The position numbers and the translations under genes were made by a program. This document shows, in pieces, positions 9,094 to 16,783 of a DNA stretch of 51,919 nt (the stretch's first letter is position 1; each line of letters begins with the position of its first letter). The notes under the pieces are model-generated. The model did no database searches. It had not been told where the DNA came from and saw only the letters and a program-made list of their open reading frames with translations. Location: NCBI GenBank assembly GCA_014382345.1, contig JACNJX010000037.1, positions 1 through 51,919 of the forward strand, read 5' to 3'. Source of the DNA: Alphaproteobacteria bacterium. Lineage in GTDB: Bacteria; Pseudomonadota; Alphaproteobacteria; Rhodospirillales; Casp-alpha2.

Positions 9094-9153
9094 TACGTGG
9101 TGATTTGGTCGACCGGCTTGCGCCCACGTTAAAAAAACCGCTAAAAGGTCGGA
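9094..9153 (+). promoter_or_regulatory. SAM-II riboswitch
   Basis: The sequence closely follows the SAM-II (metA motif) consensus. Arm CGTGG (9096-9100) is followed by TGATTTGG, then CGACCGGCTTGC, the closing arm CCACG (9124-9128), the A-rich stretch, CGCTAAAA, and GGTCGGAGC. The loop segment CGACC (9110-9114) can pair with GGTCG (9147-9151) to give the H-type pseudoknot that binds S-adenosylmethionine. It lies ~70 bases before metZ, a methionine gene, exactly where this class is found. Elevated SAM should reduce metZ expression. Confidence 0.9.
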
Positions 9154-9162
9154 GCTGTCCAT

Positions 9163-9192
9163 AGCCCTGACCCGCGCGGTTGGGGCTTTTTT
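9163..9192 (+). terminator. intrinsic terminator in the metZ leader (attenuator)
   Basis: A 10-bp stem (9163-9172 with 9178-9187, including two G-U pairs) with a 5-base CGCGC loop is followed by a run of six T (9187-9192, first T in the stem). It lies between the SAM-II riboswitch and metZ. The segment GGTC (9147-9150), used in the SAM-bound pseudoknot, is also complementary to GACC (9169-9172) in the terminator's 5' arm. It could therefore act as an anti-terminator when SAM is absent. Confidence 0.75.
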
Positions 9193-9223
9193 ATGCCGGG
9201 CCGGCATGTGATGGAGAGTTCTC

Positions 9224-10429
9224 ATGGCAGAGAAAAAAACGAATTCGGATCAGTGGCGTCAGGCGACCCGTTTGGTACGGGGCGGAACGGAGCGGTCTCC
9301 CTTTAGCGAAACCAGCGAAGGCCTGTTCCTGACGTCGGGGTATGTCTACGGATCGGCGGAAGAAGCTGAACAGGCCTTTGCCGGCGAGGTCGAGCGCTAC
9401 ATGTATTCGCGCTACGGCAACCCGACCGTTGCCATGTTCGAAAAACGCCTGGCCCTTTTGGAAGGCGCGGAGACATGCGTTTCGACGTCCTCCGGCATGG
9501 CGGCGGTGTTCGCCTCACTGGCCAGCCAGCTCGAGGCCGGGGACCGGGTCGTCGCGTCGCGTGCGCTGTTCGGGTCGTGCCTGCATATCATCAAGGAAAT
9601 CCTGCCCAAGTTCGGCGTTGAAAGCGTGCTGGTGGACGGCACCGATCTGGAGCAATGGAAGCAGGCGTTATCGGTCAAGACCAAGTGCGTGTTTCTGGAA
9701 TCGCCTTCCAACCCGTGTCTCGAGGTGATCGATATCCGGGCGGTCAGCGATCTGGCGCACGAAGCGGGCGCCCTGGTCGTCATCGACAACGTGTTCGCGA
9801 CGGCGGTATTGCAGCACCCGCTGGAACTGGGCGCGGATATCGTCATGTATTCGGCGACCAAGCATATCGACGGCCAGGGGCGGACCATGGGCGGTGCGAT
9901 CCTGACCAACAATGAGGATTTCGTGGAAAATTCCCTGGTGCCGTTTTTTCGCAACACCGGACCGACGCTTAGTCCCTTCAACGCCTGGGTGCTGCTGAAG
10001 GGTCTGGAGACCCTGGACCTTCGGGTGGCGCGCCATTCGGAGAATGCCCTCGCCGTTGCCGAATTCCTGAACGAGCAGGAGGGGATCGCAAAGGTTCTCT
10101 ATCCCGGCCTGGAAAGCCACCCGCAACACGCCCTGGCCATGACCCAGATGAGCGCCGGCGGCACCGTGGTGTCGTTCGAGGTGGACGGCGGCAAGGACGC
10201 GGCCTTCCGGTTGCTGAACGGACTGGATATGGTCGATATTTCCAACAATCTGGGCGACGCCAAAAGCCTCGCCACCCATCCGGCGACGACCACGCATCAG
10301 AAACTGAGCGCCGAGGAAAAACAAATCCTCGGCATTTCCGATGGCCTGATCCGGCTGTCGGTAGGCCTGGAAGACGCCGAAGACCTGAAGGAAGACCTCG
10401 ACCGGGCGCTGGCCAAGGCCGGTGGGTAG
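9224..10429 (+). CDS. metZ: O-succinylhomoserine sulfhydrylase
   Basis: A 401-residue PLP enzyme of the Cys/Met metabolism family. MetZ converts O-succinylhomoserine plus sulfide to homocysteine, giving direct sulfhydrylation into methionine. The PLP-binding lysine lies in SATKHIDGQGR (K213). YMYSRYGNPTVAMFEKRLALLEG, the STSSGMAAV loop and VVIDNVFATAVLQHPLELGADIV are family motifs; the GQGR after the lysine and the overall sequence favour MetZ over MetB or MetC. The ATG at 9224 follows GGAGAG. A near-perfect palindrome (9193-9207) precedes the ribosome site. Expression is expected to be controlled by the SAM-II riboswitch and terminator upstream. Confidence 0.93.
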   Translation: MAEKKTNSDQWRQATRLVRGGTERSPFSETSEGLFLTSGYVYGSAEEAEQAFAGEVERYMYSRYGNPTVAMFEKRLALLEGAETCVSTSSGMAAVFASLASQLEAGDRVVASRALFGSCLHIIKEILPKFGVESVLVDGTDLEQWKQALSVKTKCVFLESPSNPCLEVIDIRAVSDLAHEAGALVVIDNVFATAVLQHPLELGADIVMYSATKHIDGQGRTMGGAILTNNEDFVENSLVPFFRNTGPTLSPFNAWVLLKGLETLDLRVARHSENALAVAEFLNEQEGIAKVLYPGLESHPQHALAMTQMSAGGTVVSFEVDGGKDAAFRLLNGLDMVDISNNLGDAKSLATHPATTTHQKLSAEEKQILGISDGLIRLSVGLEDAEDLKEDLDRALAKAGG

Positions 10430-10443
10430 CGGGGGCTGGTGGG

Positions 10444-10878
10444 CTACTTTTGTTTCCAGGGCAGTCCGTCAACTTGCCAGCCGTTGACCGTTGCCCGGTG
10501 TTTTTTCTTGTTCTTGTCTCCCTCGAAACCGCTGGTGACGTTGAAGCACGCAGTCCAGCCGGCCGCCGTCATGGCTTCCGCCGCATGAAGCGAGCGAATG
10601 CCCGAGCGGCACAGGAACAACAAGGGGGTGTCTTTGCCGGCACCGGGGCCTAGGGCCTGAACCGTCTGGGCGACGAAGTCCGGATTAACGGTCATGGCCG
10701 GAAATATCTTCCAGTACACCTGCAGGGGTTCCTTGCCGAGGCTTGAGAGATCGGGGCTGCCGACATAGACGAATTCGGCATCCGTGCGCACGTCTATCAT
10801 TTGCGCGTTTGGGTTTTCGGCCAATAGGTCCCAGGTCTCCTGGGGCGTTTTGTCACCGGCGTACTTTTTCTTACTCAT
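10444..10878 (-). CDS. rhodanese-like sulfurtransferase
   Basis: A single-domain rhodanese of 144 residues. The active-site loop is CRSGIRS with the catalytic cysteine at residue 90, and MIDVRTDAEFVYVG gives the conserved N-terminal strand. Such proteins carry a persulfide and pass sulfur to acceptors, or act in detoxification; the substrate here is unknown. There is no signal peptide, so it is cytosolic. It is the last gene of the minus-strand run korA-korB-ferredoxin reductase-rhodanese, 35 bases after the reductase, and converges with metZ, a sulfide-using enzyme. Co-transcription with the ferredoxin genes is inferred from spacing only. Confidence 0.9.
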   Translation of the reverse strand: MSKKKYAGDKTPQETWDLLAENPNAQMIDVRTDAEFVYVGSPDLSSLGKEPLQVYWKIFPAMTVNPDFVAQTVQALGPGAGKDTPLLFLCRSGIRSLHAAEAMTAAGWTACFNVTSGFEGDKNKKKHRATVNGWQVDGLPWKQK

Positions 10879-10913
10879 GTATCGTGTTCCCGGATCATGG
10901 CGGTTCTTCAGGA

Positions 10914-12218
10914 TTAATCCAGAACGGCCAGCATGTCTTCAATGACAACGAACTTTTTGCGCGGGCGGCTCCCTTCCGCACCGGCAAGTTCCGCCGCCTC
11001 GATTTTCTTCCAGTCTTCGAAACTGACGGCCCGGATATTGCGGTCTTGCAGCATCGTTTTGAAGGCCTGGCGTCCCGGTTTGTTTCCGCCATCGGAGAAG
11101 TCATCGCGGAGGTGTTCGGCGACGCTAACGCCGTCGGGACGGTTGGATGAGATCACGCCCGTCGGGCCGCGTTTGATCCACCCGGCGGCGTACAGCCCTT
11201 CTCCGACCCGGCCGTCTTCGTTGGGAATGATGCCCCGTTTTTCGTCAAAGGGGGCGCCCTCAATGGGGGCGCCGTGATAACCGATGGCAGCAACAACCAG
11301 GCCGCAGGGAATGTCAAAAAACTCCCCCGTGCCGACGGCGCGGCCGTCTTCAACCTTCGTGCGTTCCAGGCGAATCCCTTCAACGCGGTCCTGGCCGAGG
11401 ATTTCCACAGGCGACGCATTGAACTCCAAATGTATGCGCTTGGATTTGGCATCGGCATCGAGCACGGAATATTCCCACAGGGTTTCAAGGTTGCGCTCCC
11501 GGAGACGCTTGTCCCGATCCGAGTAATCGCCCTCGACCCCATCGGGCAGCTGTTCGGTTCGGACCACGGGGGTGCATTCGTCCATTCCCGCCAATTCCCG
11601 CAATTCCACGTTGGTGAATTTGGCGTCGGCCGCCCCGCGCCGCCCCAACATGTATACGTCGGTCAGCGGGGATTCGTTGATGGCCGTTTCCGCATATTCG
11701 GGCAGGTCCGTGGCCGCCAGCTCGGCTTCGGATAGACACAGCATCCGGGCAATATCCATGGCGACATTGCCAACGCCAATGACAGCGGCGGCGGAGACAT
11801 CAAGGTCCGGAGCAATGTTCCGGTAATCCGGATGCCCGTTATACCAGTACACGAACGAGGCGGCGCCGATGACGCCGGCCTTATCGGTCCCCGGAATGTC
11901 CAGGGCGCGGTCCTGTGGCGCGCCGACGGCAAGAACGACGGCGTCATAGATCTCGCGAAGTTCGGCAAGCTTTACATCGCGTCCGATATCCACGTTGCCG
12001 AAATACCGAACGGACTCCAGCATCGCCGTTTTCTCGAATTTCCTGCAAATGTTCTTGGTCGTCTGGTGATCGGGGGAAACGCCATCACGGACCAGGCCAT
12101 AGGGCGCCGCCAAACGTTCGATGATGTCGATTTGCACATCATCGACCGAATCGGCTAGGGCGGCCGCGGTGTAAAACCCGGCTGGGCCGGAGCCGACAAT
12201 GGCGACGCTAACCGGCAT
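10914..12218 (-). CDS. FprA-type ferredoxin-NADP reductase (adrenodoxin-reductase family)
   Basis: A 434-residue FAD enzyme that passes electrons between NADP(H) and ferredoxin. The N-terminal FAD loop reads VAIVGSGPAGFYTAAAL (GxGxxG at residues 9-14), then SVDDVQIDIIERLAAPYGLVRDGVSPDHQTTK in the adrenodoxin-reductase pattern. A second GVGNVAMDIARML loop binds NADP(H), and the C-terminal YAAGWIKRGPTGVISSNRPDG is diagnostic. It follows korB by about 30 bases on the same strand. A 2-oxoacid:ferredoxin oxidoreductase with a dedicated ferredoxin reductase implies that ferredoxin reduced by KorAB is re-oxidised to NADPH, or the reverse in a reductive direction. No ferredoxin gene is present in the window. 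Confidence 0.93.
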   Translation of the reverse strand: MPVSVAIVGSGPAGFYTAAALADSVDDVQIDIIERLAAPYGLVRDGVSPDHQTTKNICRKFEKTAMLESVRYFGNVDIGRDVKLAELREIYDAVVLAVGAPQDRALDIPGTDKAGVIGAASFVYWYNGHPDYRNIAPDLDVSAAAVIGVGNVAMDIARMLCLSEAELAATDLPEYAETAINESPLTDVYMLGRRGAADAKFTNVELRELAGMDECTPVVRTEQLPDGVEGDYSDRDKRLRERNLETLWEYSVLDADAKSKRIHLEFNASPVEILGQDRVEGIRLERTKVEDGRAVGTGEFFDIPCGLVVAAIGYHGAPIEGAPFDEKRGIIPNEDGRVGEGLYAAGWIKRGPTGVISSNRPDGVSVAEHLRDDFSDGGNKPGRQAFKTMLQDRNIRAVSFEDWKKIEAAELAGAEGSRPRKKFVVIEDMLAVLD

Positions 12219-12248
12219 TATTCCCCCTTCTTGTCACGGTGTCTTCGA

Positions 12249-13277
12249 CTAATCGGTTATGGTCCAGGTGTGCCCCCGCCGCAAGAGCGCATTCAGGTCG
12301 CCCCCGCTTCCCTGTGCCTTGGCCTCGTCCTTGTGCTTCTTGACACCGTCATCATAGCTGGGCGCCGGTTGGCAGTACAAAACGCCGATGGCGACCGGAA
12401 ACAGGGGGGGTTCCATCAACGCCAGCATGTTGGCCAACGCCCGGTTGGTCTCGTCATGGACCAGGATGTCCGCTTCCGTGATGCCGTTTTGGCCGATGGT
12501 GACGACCTCAAGATCGAAGAACCCGGCCTTGACGCGGAGCCCCAGGTTTTTCTCCTTGCCGAATATCAGGGGCTTGCCGTGCTCAAGGACGATTTCGTTG
12601 TCGTCGGCGATTTCCTTGTCGGTAAATTGCGAAAACACCCCGTTGTTATAGACGATGCAATTCTGGAAAATTTCCACGAACGAGGTTCCTTTGTGTTCGT
12701 GGGCACGCTGGAAGACGTAGGGAAGATGCGCCTGCATGGTGTCGACGGAGCGGGCGACAAAGCGCGCGCCCGCGCCAAGGGCCAGGGCGGCGGCGGAAAC
12801 CGGTTTTTCGATGGAGCCCAGGGGCGTGGACGGGGACCGGGTGCCGGCTCGCGACGTCGGCGAATACTGCCCTTTGGTCAGGCCGTATATCTCGTTGTTG
12901 AACAGGAGAATTTGCAGGTTCACATTGCGGCGCAGGACATGCAGGAGATGATTGCCGCCGATGGACAGCGCATCGCCGTCGCCGCTGACGATCCAGACAT
13001 CCAGCTCCGGGTTGGCCAGCTTGACCCCGGTGCCGATGGCCGGCGCGCGGCCATGAATGGTGTGAAAGCCATAGGTCGCCATGTAGTAGGGGAAGCGTGC
13101 CGCACACCCGATACCGGAGACGAAAACCGTATTTTCCTTTGTGACGCCGATGTCGGCCAGGGTCCGCTGCATGGCCTTCAAAATGGCGTAGTCCCCGCAC
13201 CCCGGACACCAGCGCACTTCCTGGTCGGTGGCAAAATCCTTAGGGCTGAGTTTTTCGGGCGGCGTGACGACATTCAT
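12249..13277 (-). CDS. korB: 2-oxoacid:ferredoxin oxidoreductase, beta subunit
   Basis: A 342-residue thiamine-diphosphate-binding beta subunit. Family motifs are RWCPGCGDYAILKAM (C24, C27), SGIGCAARFPYYM (C58) and the ThDP/Mg motif GDGDALSIGGNH, followed by NNEIYGLTKGQYSPTS. The cysteines would ligate the single [4Fe-4S] cluster of two-subunit enzymes. With KorA it oxidatively decarboxylates a 2-oxoacid, typically 2-oxoglutarate, to the acyl-CoA while reducing ferredoxin. ATG 13275-13277 lies one base from the korA stop, so translation is probably coupled. Substrate (2-oxoglutarate versus pyruvate) cannot be settled from sequence alone; the kor assignment follows family resemblance. Confidence 0.92.
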   Translation of the reverse strand: MNVVTPPEKLSPKDFATDQEVRWCPGCGDYAILKAMQRTLADIGVTKENTVFVSGIGCAARFPYYMATYGFHTIHGRAPAIGTGVKLANPELDVWIVSGDGDALSIGGNHLLHVLRRNVNLQILLFNNEIYGLTKGQYSPTSRAGTRSPSTPLGSIEKPVSAAALALGAGARFVARSVDTMQAHLPYVFQRAHEHKGTSFVEIFQNCIVYNNGVFSQFTDKEIADDNEIVLEHGKPLIFGKEKNLGLRVKAGFFDLEVVTIGQNGITEADILVHDETNRALANMLALMEPPLFPVAIGVLYCQPAPSYDDGVKKHKDEAKAQGSGGDLNALLRRGHTWTITD

Positions 13278-13278
13278 G

Positions 13279-15156
13279 TCAGTTCTCCAGCCTGTCGCGG
13301 ATGGCGCTTTCGATCTCGGCGATTTTGAAGGGCTGTCCGGAAACCTTGTTCAGGCCCTGGGCATCGACCAGGTATTGGTCGCGGAGCAGGGTCTTCAGTT
13401 GGCCGGTATTCATTTCCGGAACCAGAATCTGCTCGAACCCGGCCAGCAGGTCGCCAAGGTTTTTCGGCAACGGCCAAATGTGGCGCAGGTGGATATGGGA
13501 TACGTCCATCCCTTCGTCGCGAAGGGCGCTGACGGCGCGGTTGATGGAGCCATAGGTGGACCCCCAGCCGACCACCGCCATCCGGCCCTTGTCCGCGCCC
13601 TCTTCCGTCGTTTGCAGGGGCAGGGATTCCGCGATGCCGTTGATCTTGGCCATGCGCAAATTTGTCATTTTCTGGTGATTTTCCGGATCATAGGAGATGT
13701 GCCCGGTTTCGGAATCCTTCTCCAGCCCGCCGATCCGGTGTTCCAGTCCCGGCGTACCGGGGAGCGCCCACGGCCGGGCCAGGGTCCTTTCATCCCGCAG
13801 GTACGGCTTGAAGCCTTCCGGGTCTGTCCGGAACGACACGGGCGTGCGTTCATAGGTGTCCATATCGGGGATCAGCCAGGGTTCCGCCGCATTGCCGATG
13901 TATCCGTCGGTCAGCAGGATCACCGGCGTCATGTAGGTGACGGCGATGCGGATGGCTTCGATGGCGACGTTAAAGCAATCCGAAGGCGAACGCGCCGCCA
14001 GCACGGCCAGCGGGCTGTCGCCATTGCGGCCGAAAACGGCCTGGTACAGGTCCGATTGTTCCGTCTTGGTCGGCAGGCCGGTGGATGGGCCGGCGCGCTG
14101 GGAATTGAGGATTATCAACGGCAACTCGGCGCTTATGGCGAGCCCCATGGCTTCGCCTTTCAGCGCGATGCCGGGCCCGGAACTGGAAGTCACGCCCAGC
14201 GAGCCCGCATAGGACGCACCGATGGCCGAGCAGATGGCGGCAATTTCGTCTTCCGCCTGGAAGGTGACGATGTCGTATTCCATCAGGTTCGACAGGTAAT
14301 GCAGGATCGATGTCGCCGGCGTGATGGGGTACGAACAGAACGTCATTTTCAAGCCCACAAGCTTCGCTCCGGCGACCAGTCCCCAGGTCAGGGCCTCGGC
14401 TCCGGTCACGGTGCGATACTCACCGGGTGCGATGTCGGCATGCCCGATGGAGAACCCGTGCAGGTCATGGGGCATTTCCGCCGTTTCCCCGAAGGCATGC
14501 CCGGCGTTCAGGGCGGCGATGTTTGCGGCCGCCACGTCCGGCAGTTTGGCGAATTTCTCGTTCAGCCAGTCGATGGTCGGCTGGCGGCTGCGGTCATACA
14601 TCCAGTACACGAACCCGAGCGCCCACATGTTTTTACAGCGAAGCGCGCCTTTCTTGCCAAGGCCGAAGTCCTTGACCGCCTCCAGGGTCATGGCCGTCAT
14701 GTCCAGTTTGATGACGCGGTAAGGTGCAAGGGAATCGTTTTCCAGCGGATTATCGTCGTAATGGGCCTTGTGCAGATTCCTTTCGGAAAAAGTGCCGGTG
14801 TCGACAATGATCAGGCCGCCCGGTTTCAATTCCGGCAATTCGGCCTTGAGGGCCGCGGGGTTCATGATCACCACCATGTCGCATTCATCGCCGGAGGTGC
14901 GGATGGTTTCAGCGCCGAAATTGATCTGGAACGCCGAAACGCCGAACGTGGTGCCCGCGGGGGCGCGGATTTCGGCGGGGAAATCCGGAAACGTCGCAAG
15001 GTCGTTTCCGGACATCGCCGTGGATTGCGTGAACTGGCTGCCCGTGAACTGGATGCCGTCGCCGGAGTCGCCCGCGAAGCGCACGACGGCGGAGCCCAAT
15101 TCCTGGCGTTGATGGGGCGCAGCGGGGTCTTGCTTTACGGGTTCCTGCCTAGGCAT
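13279..15156 (-). CDS. korA: 2-oxoacid:ferredoxin oxidoreductase, fused gamma-alpha subunit
   Basis: A 625-residue fusion of gamma and alpha domains, as in two-subunit enzymes. The gamma domain occupies about residues 20-210 (VVRFAGDSGDGIQFTGSQF near 24, FQINFG..TIRTSGDECD). The alpha domain follows (GLVAGAKLVGLKMTFCSYPITPATSILHYL, then SSGPGIALKGEAMGLAISAELP). The C-terminal domain includes VVGWGSTYGSINRAV. The start is ATG 15154-15156. It is the first gene of the minus-strand run korA-korB-ferredoxin reductase-rhodanese and is divergent from pmbA across about 210 bases. No separate delta ferredoxin subunit is encoded. Such KorAB enzymes occur in microaerophilic and facultatively aerobic proteobacteria, either in the oxidative TCA cycle or in reductive carbon fixation. 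Confidence 0.93.
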   Translation of the reverse strand: MPRQEPVKQDPAAPHQRQELGSAVVRFAGDSGDGIQFTGSQFTQSTAMSGNDLATFPDFPAEIRAPAGTTFGVSAFQINFGAETIRTSGDECDMVVIMNPAALKAELPELKPGGLIIVDTGTFSERNLHKAHYDDNPLENDSLAPYRVIKLDMTAMTLEAVKDFGLGKKGALRCKNMWALGFVYWMYDRSRQPTIDWLNEKFAKLPDVAAANIAALNAGHAFGETAEMPHDLHGFSIGHADIAPGEYRTVTGAEALTWGLVAGAKLVGLKMTFCSYPITPATSILHYLSNLMEYDIVTFQAEDEIAAICSAIGASYAGSLGVTSSSGPGIALKGEAMGLAISAELPLIILNSQRAGPSTGLPTKTEQSDLYQAVFGRNGDSPLAVLAARSPSDCFNVAIEAIRIAVTYMTPVILLTDGYIGNAAEPWLIPDMDTYERTPVSFRTDPEGFKPYLRDERTLARPWALPGTPGLEHRIGGLEKDSETGHISYDPENHQKMTNLRMAKINGIAESLPLQTTEEGADKGRMAVVGWGSTYGSINRAVSALRDEGMDVSHIHLRHIWPLPKNLGDLLAGFEQILVPEMNTGQLKTLLRDQYLVDAQGLNKVSGQPFKIAEIESAIRDRLEN

Positions 15157-15366
15157 GATCTTCCCAATAGGACGTCAAGCAACCATGAATATAATTAATA
15201 AGGGTTAGACCCAAAAAACTTAATCGAAACGTTCTAAATTGATATGGTATCTTTCTCCGATCTTGAGAACACCTCAACTCTTTTCACAAGAAATTGGTCT
15301 TTTTTCTTTTGTGGCCATCGGAATCGTGTCTTTTCCAGGCCCAATTTCCCAACGGTATAAAAACGA
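15157..15366. promoter_or_regulatory. divergent intergenic region between korA and pmbA
   Basis: About 210 bases without a credible gene. It is AT-richer than its flanks and must hold the promoters of both divergent transcripts. On the plus strand a TATAAA (within GGTATAAAAACG, just before the pmbA ATG at 15367) could be a -10 box, but its -35 partner is poor. On the minus strand there is no convincing hexamer pair. No riboswitch or terminator structure was recognised. Confidence 0.4.
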
Positions 15367-16710
15367 ATGAATGAAAAAATTGATGCCTTGTCCCTTCTGG
15401 ATGGATTGATCGGCAAGGCCCTTGCCGCCGGAGCCGACTCCGCAGACGGCGTATTTATGGAAGGCGTTTCCCTGTCCATTAGCCAGCGGCTGGGCGAGCG
15501 GGAGAATCTGGTCCGTTCCGAAAACACCGATCTCGGTCTCAGGGTCCTTATCGGCTCGCGCCAGGCCATGGTGTCGTCTTCGGATACCAGCGGGGATGCT
15601 ATAGACGAACTGGTAGGCCGTTGCGTTGCCATGGCCAAATCCGTGCCCGAGGACCCGTTCTGCGGGTTGGCGGCGCCGGAGCAGCTGGCGGCGGAATTTC
15701 CGGACCTCGATAGCTGTGATGAAACGGAGCCCGATCCGGAAACCCTGTCCGAACGGGCCGCCGCCGCCGAAGACGCCGCCCGTGCCGTTAAGGGCGTCAC
15801 CAATTCGGAAGGGGCCGAAGCAGGTTGGGGGCTTTCGCGCATTGCCCTCGTCGGATCCAATGGCTTCCGACAGACCCGGTCCGGGTCTCACCATTCCATC
15901 AGCGCGTCGGTGCTGGCCGGCGAAGGCACCGAAATGGAGCGGGATTACGATTATATCACCACGGTTCATGGCGAGGACCTTCCTGCGCCGGAAGACATCG
16001 GCCGTTCGGCGGGGGAAAAGGCGGTGCGGCGCCTGAACCCGCGAAAGGCCGCATCCGCCCAAGTGCCGGTGGTCTATGACCCAAGGGTGTCCATTTCCCT
16101 TATCAGTCACCTGTCCAGCGCCGCCAACGGAAGCTCCGTCGCCCGCGGCACGACGTTTTTAAAGGATAAAATGGGCGACAAACTGTTTCCCGACGGCGTG
16201 ACCATTGTCGATGATCCGCTTCGGGTGCGCGGCTTGCGCTCGAAAAATTTCGACGGCGAAGGGGTCGGGACGAAACGGCTGGATGTGGTTGAGGGCGGCG
16301 TTCTGAAGTCCTGGATTATGGATTTGCGCTCGGCCCGCCAATTGGGTCTGGAAACCACCGGGCATGCGTCCCGTGGCACGTCATCGCCACCGTCGCCGTC
16401 GACGACAAACCTGTATCTGGAAGCCGGCTCCGTTTCCCCGGATGCGCTGATCGCCGACATCAAGGATGGTCTGTACGTCACCGAACTGATGGGGTTCGGG
16501 ATCAACGGCGTGACCGGCGACTACAGCCGGGGCGCCAGTGGGTTCTGGATCGAAAACGGGGTCAAAGCCTTTCCGGTCAGCGAATTGACCATTGCCGGCA
16601 ACCTGGTGGACATGTTCGCTCACCTGACAGCGGCCGATGATCTGGAGTTCCGCTATGGAACCAATGCGCCGACGATCCGCGTCGAAGGCATGACGGTTGC
16701 CGGGCGCTGA
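15367..16710 (+). CDS. pmbA: TldE/PmbA metalloprotease subunit
   Basis: A 447-residue TldE-type protein, partner of TldD. It lacks HEXXXH, as expected for the non-catalytic subunit. Family blocks include LSISQRLGERENLVRSENTDLGLRVLIG near residue 37, the GFRQTRSGSHHSISASVLA region, DDPLRVRGLRSKNFDGEGV and the C-terminal GINGVTGDYSRGASGFWIENG. With TldD it forms a cytosolic protease that trims modified or unfolded peptides. The ATG at 15367 is close to an upstream TATAAA. No substrate peptide gene was found nearby. The gene is followed by the msbA-lpxK block, and the 73-base gap leaves co-transcription open. Confidence 0.94.
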   Translation: MNEKIDALSLLDGLIGKALAAGADSADGVFMEGVSLSISQRLGERENLVRSENTDLGLRVLIGSRQAMVSSSDTSGDAIDELVGRCVAMAKSVPEDPFCGLAAPEQLAAEFPDLDSCDETEPDPETLSERAAAAEDAARAVKGVTNSEGAEAGWGLSRIALVGSNGFRQTRSGSHHSISASVLAGEGTEMERDYDYITTVHGEDLPAPEDIGRSAGEKAVRRLNPRKAASAQVPVVYDPRVSISLISHLSSAANGSSVARGTTFLKDKMGDKLFPDGVTIVDDPLRVRGLRSKNFDGEGVGTKRLDVVEGGVLKSWIMDLRSARQLGLETTGHASRGTSSPPSPSTTNLYLEAGSVSPDALIADIKDGLYVTELMGFGINGVTGDYSRGASGFWIENGVKAFPVSELTIAGNLVDMFAHLTAADDLEFRYGTNAPTIRVEGMTVAGR

Positions 16711-16783
16711 ACCCGCGCCAGACGTTGGCGCAAACATGCGCCGCGTGTTAGTGTCCGCTTCGTTCAGAACGGGACCCTAAACC

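Noticed and set aside
13228-15198. Long plus-strand open frame (656 codons) over korA
   Set aside because: korA motifs on the minus strand are unambiguous. The antisense frame is a by-product of GC-rich third positions.
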